From Castor canadensis (taxonomy: Eukaryota > Chordata > Mammalia > Rodentia > Castoridae): a DNA stretch of 64,000 nt. The notes below the pieces were generated by a model. The model was given only the letters and a program-made list of their open reading frames with translations. It did no database searches and had not been told where the DNA came from. The first letter of the stretch is position 1; each line of letters opens with the position of its first letter. The position numbers and the translations under genes are program-made. The DNA lies in NCBI RefSeq assembly GCF_047511655.1, contig NC_133389.1:25612501-25676500 (forward strand). The letters are read 5' to 3'. This document shows positions 12,180 to 27,590 of this stretch, in pieces.

Positions 12180-12312
12180 TAGAATTCAGAGCTGGAAGAG
12201 TTAATCTAGTCCAACCCCTCATTTTACAGGTGAGGCAACTGAGGCGCAGAGAAGGTAAATGACTTACCCAAAGTCCAATCAAACCAGTGGCAGAGCAAAG
12301 ACTAGAGAGCAC
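12180..12312 (-). repeat. MIR-type SINE, antisense, in the 3' UTR
   Basis: TTTTACAGGTGAGGCAACTG, then GCAGAGAAGGTAAATGACTT and a GTGGCAGAGCAAAGACTAG segment follow the reverse of the MIR core. Confidence 0.7.
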
Positions 12313-14376
12313 AGCTGTCTGGCCCAGCCCAAAGCCATCAGTTTCAGGTTGAATGAGAAAATGAACTCTGGACCTACTGAGAAAGCATCTTAAATAAACT
12401 ATGAAAAGTATCCACACTAACAGAAATGATTGTCTTCAAAGTTTTCTCCTTAGTCCTTCCTACATTAAAAAAAAAAATAAAAGCTTCAATCATTCATTCA
12501 AGTCTGATGTTAAAATCCCTGAAAACATCAGCCAATTCTTTAGCTACTCCTTGGGGCAGGATATCAGACCCTCAATTTTCATAAAGGCACCTATAGGTCA
12601 AAAGTGTCTATAGAGGAGCATGGCCAGAAAGTAGGGCCGAGAGGACACCAAAACAAAGCAGAAATGACCCTCTTGCTTTCCAAGGCATGTACTGTGTACT
12701 GTGTGTGCTGTTTGCTGGTGTCCTCTAACAACAGTACTACCTCTGGTAACTGATGCTAATTTAGCAACCCTTGTGACCCCAGTTTTTGTATGAGCAGCAC
12801 TTAAGTGGAAGCAGTGAAATGTTTTAAAACATCCTCTATGGGGGAAATTATGAATATGACTCACTTCTCTCCACCTCCACCATGTGAAACTCAGGAAGAG
12901 TAAGAGAGCACTATATGCAGTCAAGTCAATGTCAAATACCAATGCAATAAAGTTCTTCTCAACCTTCGATAGGAAAGTATCTTGGAGACTGTCCCAGAGT
13001 TAATATTCTTGCTGTAAGGAAGGTTCTAGCAGTTTCATTTATCTGATTTCCTTTCTCAAGCAGTTAGAAATAATGAATCAGGGAAGAAGAAAATAACTAA
13101 GGGGAGGCTAACAACCACACCAAAAGTAGTAGTTGTCAGACAGGAAGAAAATCAAGGAGAGGAAAGGAGGGTTAAAAAGACTAAACAGTCAGCCCCATAG
13201 AGCAGCCTGGGACTATTTAGTAAATGCAAAACAGTTTTGTCTGTCTTAGAAGCCAATGAAGTCTATACAGACAGTTAAGCACAAAAAGAAACTTATATCC
13301 TGCATATTCTTTGATATACATTTTAAGTTAACTCCATAAAAAGTGGCTAAAATGAAACTACTACTGCTTAAAAGGCATATTTGTGGAAAATTCCACTATG
13401 ATACCAGATAACAACCTAGCAGCACTGGGACAAGTGCTAAGGGTAAGAATGGACCTATGGATGCTGTAAGTAAGGCCACTGACTTCTTGCATCCTTCTTG
13501 GTTTATCAGACGAGAAGAAAGGAAACTGGAAAGGCTGTAAAGATTCTCAAACCCTATTCTCTATTACCATGCAAAGTAGGAGTTAGGGAATTATTTACAG
13601 ATCACTAACTGCAGCAAGAGAGGTTCTGCCTTTAGAGGAGGAAAAAAAAAGCATATCTTCTGCTAGTCTCCACCAAGCCTCCCTTACAAGAGTAAACTGA
13701 CTTTACAGTTAATTGCTTTCAAGTATCCATTTACTTCAGTAACCTAAATTTGCCATTTTGCCAACCTATATCATGAAATAAGATGCTAATAAAATGGTGA
13801 TGAAAGGAGCAAACTGCAGAACTCTGCCCTACTCAGAGAATAAAAGTGTTCCTTTCAAAAGGCTCTCAACTAATCCGACTGCAAAAAAAAGCTAGTGATT
13901 GTTAGCCAGTCACCACTAGACAGGAGCAGAGATATTTCACAGACACTTAGGGAGTATCACGGGGAAAATTCAAAATTTCCTTCCCTAGATGGTCACAGTA
14001 AAAAACATGCCTGCAATTCACCTTCATACAATTAGCAGTAAACTTTAAAAATAAGATAGTTATCATCTGGAAGACAGAAATTTTATTTCACCCTCAAAAT
14101 TTCTAGGAGACCACACCATTTCCCCACAAAAATGGATTTTTAACTTTGAAGTATAACACAGCTAATAATGCACTGTTTACTTGGATGTTCCTGGTAGAGT
14201 TATCGTTAAGCCAGATCATCCAATCTGTAAGTCTGCACTATTTATAGGAGGAATGGGATACAGGCAACCCATTTAGTGGTTAGGTAATACAAATGATCTA
14301 TATTTCTGATAAAGCAAGGTTATATAGCAGTGACTTATTGCCATTAGACTTATTAATCAGGGACAGTAAACTATTA

Positions 14377-14402
14377 AAAAAGAAAGAGAGAGAGAGAGAG
14401 AC
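14377..14402 (+). repeat. (GA)n microsatellite
   Basis: Short AAGAAAGAGAGAGAGAGAGA run within the 3' UTR. Confidence 0.8.
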
Positions 14403-15790
14403 AAGATAGACTATTCCACAAAAGAATCTACTCCCAGGCAAATAACAGCAACACCATTAAGGATTCCCTTTGATAATACACAGAAAGGTACAAGACAAAA
14501 GTGGAATGGATCTCAGACTGTATATACCTGGCTCACCTTTCATGCAGCTTTCACTGAAATTTTATATCCTGAGAGTCTTTGAGATATGAATTAGAGAAAA
14601 ACCACCTAGAACCACATTCCACATAATGATCAGACTCTGAGAACTATAGAAACTATTTTATCCTAATGTGGACAATTTTAAAGTGGGATATTTTTAGTCT
14701 TACCCATTAAAGACGACCAGCTCTAAGAAATGGAAATACAGTTTAACAACCAAGCTGCCAGGAGTAATTGATAACACACTACATATTTTCCCAAAAGCAT
14801 ATGACAATCTAGGTACAAATACAAGTATAATAACAAGAAGTACTTTATATTTTATGGCTCTTATTAGAAAGAAACCAAGACAAGGCTCTTGGTTCCAAAA
14901 AGATACTTCTTAGGAAGTACTTTCCACATACTTTCTGAAGAGGATTAAACATTAAAACCTTCCTTAAAGTAGAAAAGGAAGCAACAAATTATACCATTGC
15001 ATGGTCAAGATTCTAGTTAATCTGAATTTTTAAAACTTTGCTATTCTAAAACCCTCTCCTTTCACTTCTATTCCTTATCAATAGTAAAACAGACCTAAAG
15101 GCAGAAATTTCTAAAAGAAATCATTTTATAATTCTGCCAATAAAACTTTTTTCCACCAAAAAGAAAAGAAAAAATTAGGTCTTTACCAAAAGTACTTTTG
15201 AGTACTCAAGAGTAGAAATGAATTGGTAGAGTAGCTATTTTAAAAATAAGACATATAACTTGGATGGAAAAATATGTTTAAATCACAGCCAATCAGTGCT
15301 CTGTGGCTTCCAGGAGAGTCTTATTAAAGAAGACCTTCTGAGCCAGGCTGTAGAATGATTTCTTGTTCATTTCTGTTGATATGAGAAGGACTATATGCAT
15401 AAGTGTTTCTAGAGTTCAAATGTATAACACACTTAAAGATTCTTAGAAAGCATACAAAAGCCTTCCAAGCAAAAAAAGAAGCTGAAAGATAACCCTTGAT
15501 TTTATTCCACACTATCCTGTAGACAATCAATTTGTCTTATAGATAACTAGACCTATTTTTGCTAAAGTAAAAGAAAAGTTTAAAAGAAATAACCAGCTCT
15601 ACACATGATACATAATGGCTATGGGAAAGTCCTGGTAGAGTGTGAGGGGGAAACCAAAGCTGCCCAATACAACTGGCTGTTGCCTGCCATTTAGTAGAAG
15701 GTGTCTTGCCACTGAGATTGGACTCAAAAGTGCAAAAGAAAAAATTTAAAAATCAAACCTAGAATTCAACTGTGTATGTTGAGATTCAGT

Positions 15791-15800
15791 TTTATTTATT
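15791..15800 (-). terminator. Candidate proximal polyadenylation signals (AATAAATAAA)
   Basis: Two overlapping AATAAA hexamers on the minus strand about 1.3 kb after the stop. They could give a short 3' UTR isoform; use is not shown by sequence alone. Confidence 0.3.
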
Positions 15801-17091
15801 CTACTAGCTAGGTAAAAAGCATACATATTGTGTCTGTGGTACAGTCAATACATCTGTAACTTTTCTACTTAAATTTTCTATACAAAGTCACTGCCGATTG
15901 ATATGATCATTGATGGCAAAGGGCTTAGAATAACCAAAAGGTATAAAAAAGTTTGCAGTCTTGCCCCAAGATACAAAAACTGAATTTTAAACAATGTCAT
16001 AACATACATGATTTAAACAGTATATGAAAAAAAAGTCACACATCAAATCAAGTACAAAAATATCCAAACTACCCTATTAGGAACTGCAATGTTTCCATTA
16101 TTCTGCACAATATTTAACATAGAATTTAGCAGTTTTCAAAATACTCATTATTTAGTTTAAGCATTGCCACCTTGCAGAACAGTGAGATATTAGGTAGAGT
16201 GGCACTGCTTTTAGTGTTTTTAAAATACAAAACTTTTCTCTATGAATTAATGAAGGAAAGCAATTCCTCTTCCAGGCCACTTAGTAACCAACCTTGTCTA
16301 GCGATACAGAAGAATGCATCTACTGTTTAACAGGGCAAAAGTAAACTTCTTGATAAACAGTCATCCAATAGGGATAACAAATCTAATTTTAAACATTTCT
16401 TTGTCTGGTAATTTTAAGGAATTCTCAATATACACACAGATTAGTGTTTTGCCTTGGCAAAAAGAAAACTGAAGTTGCAAGACAATCTGAATTGAAATCA
16501 TCTTCACTAGTTTAACTTGCAAAATATATTTTGGATAAAAGATTATATAATACATTACTATCTTATTTTTTAAACACAGAGTAAAGTTACTCTTCGTAAA
16601 ATTAACTCACCCACATGGCACAATATTTTAGAGTAAAGTATGTTCAACAGTAACAACTTGCACACAAAATAACCTAGGTGAATTAACTTTGAGAACTTCT
16701 CTGCCTTTAAAATCAGCAATATTGAATTTATTCTGTAGAATAACACATATATGGATGTTCTGCATATAAAATGCTCAAAGACATTTTAAAGGGCTAAAAT
16801 TCCCAGCACTGGAATGACTCCTTCATACATAACCGGTGAAGATTTAGTAAGAATATGTTCTTCCTGATCTTCGAGCTCTGAGCCATGCCTGAAAAGTTCT
16901 AAATAGGAAAAAAAAAATGTTTTAATCCAGTTTCTGTCTGCTAGGAGCAAGGCAGCAAACACATTTTTCAACCCTTTATGAAAAGATAAAGCAGAACAAA
17001 AATGAAATAGATCTTCAGATTATAAACAGGATTGTATTTTATAGTCCACCATCCTGAAAATGGTAAGGGCCCCCACACACAGTGAGTGACC

Positions 17092-17303
17092 TCAGTCTAA
17101 AGGCTGTGGGTCTGCAATAGGCATGGTGTGAAGTACTTCATCTAGGAGCTGGAGGGCCCGGTGTAAGTGAATCTCAATCCAGCATGGTGTTTCTTTGATG
17201 CTCTGTCTTGGGTAATCAGGTCCCCAGCCTTTCACAAAACTCATCCTGAGGATGCACAAGCGCCGAAGGTCATCAACACCAATGCCGGCGGCAGCTGACA
17301 GAC
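17092..17303 (-). CDS. SMAD4: SMAD4 exon 12, coding part with stop (residues 484-553)
   Basis: 212 nt: the end of Ser484, [60 protein letters not shown], then PIADPQPLD and TGA at 17094-17092. This is the C-terminal part of MH2. As expected for a common-mediator SMAD, the C terminus lacks the SSXS phosphorylation motif of receptor SMADs. All residues look the same as human. Confidence 0.98.
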
Positions 17304-18917
<1,614 letters not shown>

Positions 18918-19559
18918 TCAAAAAATAATTCATACATCAAAAAACAGGGTACAATTTATTGAAAACTCACAGCTTCATTTTTCCTCTTCCAATTAAAATA
19001 TTTAAATTTCTATATAGGCAGTAATTCATGTGAGTGAGACTAGTTAGGAAAGTGGCTGAGAGCTACCACAGGTACAGTATGTTTCATTATCAGAACTCTG
19101 GCTGTCACATGCTTCTGAATCATGTCTCTTGCTGATGTAGGCCAGTTGTTATGGTGGAAAAGTCACTCATCTGAGAAATCAACAGCTGAGAAATCGCTCC
19201 ACTCTCTCTTAGCCAAATTGCTGAGTTTTTTTTAGGCTGGAGTTCATGGCATGGCTACCTGGCCAACATCTTTTCTTACCATTCTTTATCTTTCCTGCTA
19301 TTGAAGATGTGTAACTAGCTGCATTATCACTGTATCAGACAACACCTTCATTTTCTTTATAGAGATACATCAGTACCCAGGAGCAGCATAATAAAACTGA
19401 GGCTTGTGTTCAAATACTCCAGAAGAAACCAGGATAAAGTAAATATAAACTCTTTAACTACTTCATCTGGGTGATAGGTATGTGAGATTTCATTAAGTTA
19501 GTTTCTATTTTCCTGAATGTTTGAAAATGGTTTATAATTTTAAAGAAAAAAAAAACTGG

Positions 19560-19730
19560 CCAGCTTTGAATCTCATCACTGACCTCTGCTAACTATCCGT
19601 TTCTTAACCTCACTGGAGTCTGTTTTCTCATCTATAAAATGAGAGTGAGAAAAGTATATACATTCACGGGATTATTATAAACTTAGCAGAGTACACAGCA
19701 AGCTGTTAATAAATGTTTCTTATATTTTGT
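19560..19730 (+). repeat. MIR-type SINE
   Basis: Order of fragments (TTTTCTCATCTATAAAATGAG, then GGGATTATTATAA, then TGTTAATAAATGTTTCTTAT) matches MIR. Diverged. Confidence 0.6.
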
Positions 19731-20720
19731 TTTTGGCCTCCCCCAGTAGTCATTTTTCTTTCAGGGTAAGTTAAGGAAGAGCTGATGAGTCATTTCAGTG
19801 TTATTAAGCAAGTCAAGGACTGATGTAAGGAAGGGGCAATGGTGCTGTGACTTCTACCCTTGTGAAAACACTAGAATGTTCTCTCAATGAGGAACAAATT
19901 ATGGATAACAAACACAACACCTTTTTTCCTAAGAAAAAGCCAGTGTCCTAAAATAATATATTTGCTTATATTTATATCTTTTTAAAGCACAGGGGAAGAT
20001 TACCAGAACTAGTCATCTGCAGAAGTTGTAGGAAAAAAGGACAAGCAGAGGCTAGAACCAAGGTAGCTCAATGTCAGATTTTTTTTTTTAACTCATTTTA
20101 GTTTCTGAACCATGTGGTGTAAAAAAAAAAAAACACTAATTTTTTAAAAACAAATTCTTCTGGCAGGCAGATAACCCCACTATGAACAACCATATTTATC
20201 ACTGAAAACAAAAGAAATCAAAGAATGAATGACTTACTACTTGATGATAAACAACAGGTTTGGAATCCACCATAAATTTTCAGATACTTTAAAAATTCAG
20301 ATTGTCTTCAACCAGCGTATTTACATAAACCATAAAACATGCAACAATTTAAAAACTCTCTTCAGAGAGCAAATAGTATTCCTATTTACTTATTTCTTTC
20401 CTTAGTACCTATTGTCTCAAAAAAATCTCTCTTGATTGACATCAATGAAGGACAAAACTTAAATTACCCTATTCTTTTAAAAAATATGATAAATGTGATA
20501 TATATTACCTGGCCCAATTATTAAGTCCTAAAAGACTTCAAGAGAGAAAGTATGACAGAGCCAGGTTCAATATCCATGAAAGAAAGCACTACTTTCTCAA
20601 GATGTCCCAACAGTTCATTAGATTCTGAACTTTTCCACTGGGCTGTGACCTTCAGAAGGCATTAGCTAGCACAAGTCAAAGCAGGCTCAAGTATTTGAAG
20701 AACTGATTAGCTCTACATGG

Positions 20721-20822
20721 TTTTTTATTTATTTATTTATTTATTCTGTGGGACTAGGGTTTGAATTCAGGGCTTCCCCTTGCAAAGCAGGTACTTTACT
20801 GCTTGAGCCACATCTTCAGTAC
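20721..20822 (-). repeat. ID-like SINE, antisense, with (TTTA)n tail
   Basis: A (TTTA)n run at 20721-20745, the complement of the SINE tail, is followed by GGTTTGAATTCAGGGC and TTTACTGCTTGAGCCACA. Confidence 0.8.
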
Positions 20823-20835
20823 AACAAAGTTTGTT

Positions 20836-21780
20836 TTTGTTTAAGAAAGAAATTGATATAAGTTTACTTTTAGAGCAGTTTTAGGTTCACGACAAAATTC
20901 AGAAAAAGTAGAGTCCCTACCCACATAAACCTCAATTGTTGTAATTAGTGAATCTACACTGACATAGCATTATCACCCAAAGTCCAATTTATATTAGGGC
21001 TCACTCTTAGTGCTATACATTCTATGAGTTTGCATAAATTTATCATGACATATATCTACCATTGTAGTATATTATACAGAATAGTTTTACTGCCATTAAA
21101 ACTCTTTGTGTTCTACCTATTCATCCTTCCCTCCCCATTTACGTCTAGTAACCACACATCTTATCTCTAGCTTTGTCTTTTCCAGAATTTTGTATAGCTA
21201 GAATCATACATAAGAAGACTTTTCAGATTTGCTCCTTTCAGTTAGGAATACACAATTAAGTTTTCCTCCATGTCTTTTTATGACTTGATATGCTTTTCAA
21301 AACTGAGTAATATTCCATTGTGTGGTATACCACAGTTTATTAGCCTACTAAAAAACATCTTGGTTGCTCTCAAATTTTGACAATTAAGGATAAAGCTGTT
21401 ATAAACATCTGTGTGCAGGTTGTTGTGTGGATAAGTTTCCAATTTATTTTGGTAAATGCTAAGGAATGGTATTGTTGAATTACATGGTAAGAATGTTTCA
21501 TTTCATAAGAAACTGCCAAATTGTCTATCAAAATGGCTGCAACATTTTGCATTCTTACCAGCAATGAATGAGTTTCACATCTTCACTGGCATTTGGTATT
21601 TTGTCAGTATTTTTGCCATTCTAATAGGTGTGTAATGGAATATCATTTTAATATTAATTTGCAATTCCCTAATGACATATGGTGTTAAACACCTTTTCAG
21701 ACGCCTGCTTCCCATTTGTGTATCTTTTTCACTAAAATGTCTGTTTGGGTATTTTGTCTTTTATTATCTAGAAGTGAGGA
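20836..21780 (-). mobile_element. Old L1M 3' end, antisense
   Basis: TTTTAGAGCAGTTTTAGGTTC, TACCACAGTTTATTAG, AACATCTGTGTGCAGGTTG and ATTCTAATAGGTGTGTAATGG follow the known reverse order of an L1M 3' end. Diverged, no open frame. Confidence 0.85.
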
Positions 21781-22789
21781 ATAAAACTTACTTATAAATC
21801 TCCGAGGTTCAAATATGCTCTCAGTATTTCCCCCACTACTACCATGAATCATTAAAAACAACCAAGTAACTGTCTACACATAGGCATGCTACAATTATGT
21901 TGTACCTAACTACATTTACAATTATTTTAGTTTGAATCTAGGCTAACACCAGCAGCATATATTACAGGTAACCACAAAGATGAAACTTCATGGCTTTTAT
22001 CTGAAGATGTAATGAAAACGATTCACTAGGCACCTCAGCAAACCTTCGTTCCACAGTAGATTATCTATGCAATCATAACACTTAAACTAGAAGACTTAAA
22101 ATTATTCATTTAGGCTGTACTACACTATTGAGAACTGGGATGCCTCCTTACTTCGTATCATAAATGATAAATATATATAACATTCATCATCTGTTACAAT
22201 GGATGGTAAAAATTACGGCTTTCATTCAAATGGTACCATCTTCCTTTTGGAATTTGACTACGTTGTTGACAAAGACAATTCAAAGTAACCAAAAACTTGA
22301 CATATTCTTTTTGGCTCAGATCCAAAAACATATTTCTGGCCATTACGCCTAAGCTAACTAACAACTTGACTTTGCTTTTGTTTATTTATAACCATGTTTC
22401 CTGCAGTAACTCTAACATAAATTATTACAAACTTATTACTTAACAAAGATAACTTTTGAAGATGACTGTCAACATCTTTAGGAAACTGTCTTTCAATCAA
22501 GAGTCAAATGCTGTCATTTTTCTTTCATAAGGCTTGTAATACTTACAGCCTAAATTAACACTAGGAAACAGTAACCTGAAAGCAGAAACAGATGGTGGTG
22601 TTGATCCATCCAGGGCACCTGAACATAAAAGACTACCTTAAGAACTTGCTAACTTACCCAACCTAGAGGTAAGAATCACAATATGTAGTTATTGGGAATA
22701 AATTTAAGTGGGGTTCATAACACCCTTCAACCTAGTCCACTTGTGGTTTTAAAAGTATCCTCTGTCTCCCTCCCCTAACATATATATGT

Positions 22790-23535
22790 TCAAAAAAAAC
22801 CTGATTCAGTATCGGAGAAATGCAAATCAAAACTACCACAATAAGATTCTACTTCAAACCCACTAGGATGGCTAAAATAAGATTATCAAAAAGCGTTGAC
22901 AAAAAGATAAAAGAAAGTGGAACCTTCACACACTGCTCATAGAAATATAAAATGGTGTAGTGTTTTGCAAAATAGTCTAGAAGATCCTCAAAAATTAGTT
23001 ACCTAAAGATCTAGCAGTTCTACTCTTAGAGAAATTAAAACATATGATCACATAAATACTTGCACACAAATGTTCGTAGTAGTACTGTGTAATATAGACA
23101 AAAGCAGAAATCTGTATGTCCACCAACTGATGAATGAACAAAATGTAGTACAAATATTACTCAGCCATAAAAAGGAACAATGTACTAACATATGCTATAT
23201 GGATAATGCCCGAGATATTATGCTGAGTGAAAGAAGCAAATCACAACACAACATTGTATCGATCCATATAAATGAAATCTCCTTAATAGCCAAATATAGA
23301 AAGACAAAAAGTAGATTAGTGGTTGTTTAGGACTATGGGGAATAGGGCCTGAAGGTGAGACCTAAAAGGAGAATGGGGTTTTTTTCTTTCTGGAATGATG
23401 AAATAATCTAAAACTGACTATGGTGATGGCTGCACAATTCTGTGAGTACATTAAAAATTACTGATTTATACACTTTAAATGAGCAATCTGTATGGCATAT
23501 GAATTCTATCTCATGGCTCATAAAGCTGTTGAAAA
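22790..23535 (+). mobile_element. Old L1M 3' end
   Basis: GAGAAATGCAAATCAAAACTA, CCCACTAGGATGGCTAAAAT, and later ATAAAAAGGAACAATGTACT and TATGCTGAGTGAAAGAAGC are typical of L1M ORF2 end and 3' UTR. An 86-codon frame inside it is a chance remnant. Confidence 0.85.
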
Positions 23536-23794
23536 CAAGAATTCCCAGTACTAAGACAACACAAAACAGACCTTACTTCTGAACCTAAAAGAGTAAGGCC
23601 ACCTAAAGAGAACTTAAATATTTGCTTCATTTAGTTTATAAGATGCCATTTCATTACATCAGATTTTTATAAATGTTAAGATGACTATATGAGGAGAAAA
23701 AAATAAGCTAAGACAAAAAATTATTTCTAGCTTTTTAGCTTGTAAAGTAAAATTACAGCTCTCTAAATTTATGTTTTCCTCATTTTAATTAAGG

Positions 23795-23920
23795 AGAAAA
23801 AGAGAGAGACAGACACAGAGAGGGAGCTAGAGAGGGAGAGATGAAGACAAGAAAGGAGGGAAGGGAGAGAGGGAGGGAGAAGGACAGGGAGAGGAACAGG
23901 GACAGGGAGAGGGAGAGTCT
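23795..23920 (+). repeat. GA/GGGA-rich purine tract
   Basis: About 125 nt almost wholly purine, made of GAGAGA, GGGAGAGA and GGGACA units; template for a spurious Arg/Glu-rich frame. Confidence 0.85.
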
Positions 23921-24379
23921 CAATGTGTGGGTACTTTTTCTAGGGACTGACATTGTTTGCATACAATTTACCTCAGTAATACCATCCCTGATGAGAATCT
24001 ATCTGGCAATAGTAACTTACATATCTTTAAGTAACTGCTGACAAAAAAAAATTTAACAAATTGAAGAAAATGTCAATGATTCAATTTCAGGTATACTTAC
24101 TTCTGTCCCTTTCTGGCTAGTGAGATTCTTCAAAAGAACAGTAATAAAGTTGGTAAAAAGAAATGATTCTTTTTATATATTAGACTGTTAACATGACAAA
24201 ATGAGATGCTCCTTGCCCATTTACTTCAAATTATACAAGTTATCCAGAGACTTCTAAAGAAGATTTCTATTAAGTATACATATTAACTTCTCTCTGCTTC
24301 AAACACATATAAAGAATAGAAAACTATTAAAAATAGATGTCCTTTTCAAGCAAATCATAAAACGCATACAAGGGACTAG

Positions 24380-25625
24380 GAATAACCAAAACAATCTCAA
24401 AAGAAAGGTATAGTAATCAAGACACAATACTTCTGGCAGAAGAATAGGCATACATACAGATCAATGGAACAGAAATGATAGTCCAGAAATAAACCTTTAC
24501 TTATGATTGTCCAGAAATAAACCTTTACTTTTATGGCCTGATAATTATGAGCTGAATTTTTCATTCATGACCTTGGATTAGGCAATCATTTCTTATATAG
24601 GAAACCAAAAGCAAAGCAATCAATGATATAATAGATAAATAGAACTACACCAAACTTGAAAACTTTCAAACTGAACCTGCCAACATATACAAAACAGACT
24701 ACAAAGCATATAAAGAAATCCAATTCCAATGAAGAATAATAGTAACAAGTCACGTGCTAGTGGCTCATGCCTGTAATCCTCGTACTTAGGAGGCTGAGAT
24801 CTGGAGGGAGGATCGATGTTCCAGGCCAGCCTGAGCAAGAGTTATGAGACTCCATCTCAATGGAAAAAAGTAGAGCATGATGGTGCACACCTGTGTGATT
24901 CAAGTGGCAAAGCACCTACCTAGTAAGCACAAAAGCACAAAGCCATGAGTTAAACCCAGTACCACCAAAAAAAAAAAAAAAGAAAAAAGTACAACTAACC
25001 AAATATAAAAGTTCCTTGGAGAAAAATTGGAAAATACATATAATTCCCACCTCCCAGAAATAATTCCAGGTAAGACATTTTCTAAACCATTCTACACTAA
25101 CAAATATATCTGACATTTAGCAAAAATGTAATCATAGTCTATTTGTTGTTTGAGAATCAACTTTTCTCTATAATAAACAAAAAAATTAAGCACTAAAACA
25201 ATAATCTAATCAACAGATGGGCAAGTGAATTAACAGACAATTCTCAAAAGTACAAATGGGCAATAAATTTATGAAGAAATGCTCTACACCCTTAGCCTTC
25301 AGAGAAATGCAATCAAAACTACACTGAGATTCCATCACACTCCAAAGGACTGGCAATCATCAAGAAAATAAACAACAAATGCTGGCAAGGATGTGGAGAA
25401 AAAGGAACTCTTATACATTGTTGGTGGTAATGTAAATTAGTCCAGTCACTGTGGAAATCAATATGGAGGTTCCTTAAGAAACTAAAAATGGAATTTCCAT
25501 GCGATCCTGCTATACCATTCCTTAGGTATATTCCTTGGGTATATACCCAAAAAGATTCAAAAGCCAGTATACAACAGAGATGAAACCCCCCTGTACAACT
25601 AATATATACTAGTAAAAAAATGTAA
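24380..25625 (+). mobile_element. Old L1M ORF2 end and 3' UTR, interrupted by a SINE
   Basis: ATCAATGGAACAGAAATGATA, AAACTACACTGAGATTCCATC-like text, and GGATGTGGAGAAAAAGGAAC show L1 ORF2; it ends near TACTAGTAAAAAAATGTAAA. A SINE at 24751-24988 splits it. A local tandem duplication of GTCCAGAAATAAACCTTTAC lies at 24481-24534. Confidence 0.8.
24751..24988 (+). repeat. B1-dID type dimeric SINE
   Basis: TAGTGGCTCATGCCTGTAATC left part, GTGGCAAAGCACCTACCTAG right part, long A tail; nested in old L1. Confidence 0.85.
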
Positions 25626-26533
25626 AAAAAAATTTAGGAAAAAAAATTAACAGGGAATTATTCTTTATGGATTAAAAATTCATACTGGAGTATTTCATGA
25701 GCAAACTGTATTATGCTGGACTGGTTTTAAATTACTCCACAAAAAAAAATTATGGGGAAAAACAAATTGAAGACTGGTAAGATCCTAGTAATTCCAAAGT
25801 TGGATGATGGGTACATGGGAATGGTTATTTTCTCTATACCTGGTATATTTGAAAGTTTCACATTAAAAAATACATATATCCTTTCACTGAATAGTAACTG
25901 AAAATGACAATCAAGCACTTCCAAGTTTTTATACCTTTGGCTATATTATTTGTATCTTAAGCAACTTCTTAGAAATAGGTGGTAATTCTAATAATGTATA
26001 ATAGTTGGAAATGAAGATGTTCAGGATGACTGAAAAATCTAAGATTAAAAATACATTTAGGCTAATTATATCCATTTTTCTCTTCCAAAAAACAGTGTAT
26101 ACTATAAAGTAAACTGAAATGGGTAATATGTAATAAAGTGAAAAATACCTTAGGCTTCTCAGGGTCTTAATTTGAAGAACTATTAACTTTAGCACTGCCT
26201 TCCATAAAATCCTAAACATTGGCTAAGATGAAACTCTGGAGTATGATTTTTACCAATTTCATGTCAAAGGAATATAAGTTTGGAGGTTTCATTTAGTATT
26301 TTCAAATCTATGTATTACTCTAAACCATTTAACAAACCTATTAATAAAACACTAGGGCACAAAAGCAACCAAAAAACTAGATAACCAGTCATGTCAATAA
26401 ATGCCCCCCCCAGAAAATGTATTTTACATTCAAGCACAATTTTTTATTACATATTAGCATGTTTTCTGTTCTTCTCATCTTCACTTCAATTTTTTAAGCA
26501 GTAAACAGAAGGTTTATACACTTAAAATATTCA

Positions 26534-26740
<207 letters not shown>

Positions 26741-26888
26741 CTAATTACATTTCATCTGAAGTATTTACAAATAAAGTTTAGATATTACAGATAACACTAT
26801 CTACTCAATATTCAAAAATAAGAATTTTAAAAGGACATATCATAACTAAAAGATAGCCACTGTTAAATTTATATGTATTTATATATAT

Positions 26889-27010
26889 TTATATACACAC
26901 ACCATTTACTATGTGTCAGGAGCACTTAACATGAAATCTTTTTCACCCTAACAACCCATGAGGTAAGTACTATAACTTCTCTTTTTTGCAATGAAGAATT
27001 ATAAACTATA
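26889..27010 (-). repeat. MIR-type SINE, antisense (weak)
   Basis: ACTATGTGTCAGGAGCACTT and CCCATGAGGTAAGTACTATA resemble the reverse of the MIR 3' region. Confidence 0.5.
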
Positions 27011-27011
27011 C

Positions 27012-27170
27012 TGTTCAAACCAATAGCCACATATATAAGTTAAATTAAAAATTCAGTTACTTAGTCATATGAGCCAAAGTTTAAGTGCTCAAAAACCACA
27101 GGTGGCTAATGGCTACTGAGTTGAGCACAGATATAAATCACAGTTGCTATTCAGAACACAGAAATCTCAC
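27012..27170 (+). mobile_element. hAT-type DNA transposon remnant (MER)
   Basis: AACCAATAGCCACATATATA and later TTTAAGTGCTCAAAAACCAC followed by GTGGCTAATGGCTACTGAG are hallmarks of a nonautonomous hAT MER element; exact subfamily not decided. Confidence 0.55.
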
Positions 27171-27353
27171 TGTCTTTTATCATTATATATTAAACGAACA
27201 TCTACAATTAAAGGGGAATGTTTACAAGTACTCAGTTTTCAAGGTGATCTTTATTTCTTTATATTTAAAAACTCATACATGAAAAAACAATAATCTAGAA
27301 TAAAAAACAATAATCTTGAAAAAAATTTTTAAAAATAACTAACTATACAATCA

Positions 27354-27590
<237 letters not shown>

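Larger units (their letters stand above)
10950..17091 (-). other. SMAD4: SMAD4 3' UTR (distal end inferred)
   Basis: About 6.1 kb following the stop, close to the 6-6.6 kb 3' UTR of human SMAD4 as remembered. It contains no SINE or young L1, only one antisense MIR-like piece at 12.18-12.31 kb, while the flank beyond 10.33 kb and the introns are full of them. No coding frame is credible here. The distal end is set at an ATTAAA (minus strand, 10971-10966) and is uncertain. Confidence 0.65.

Noticed and set aside
23841..24041. Arg/Glu-rich 66-codon frame
   Set aside because: It is the translation of a GA-rich simple repeat.
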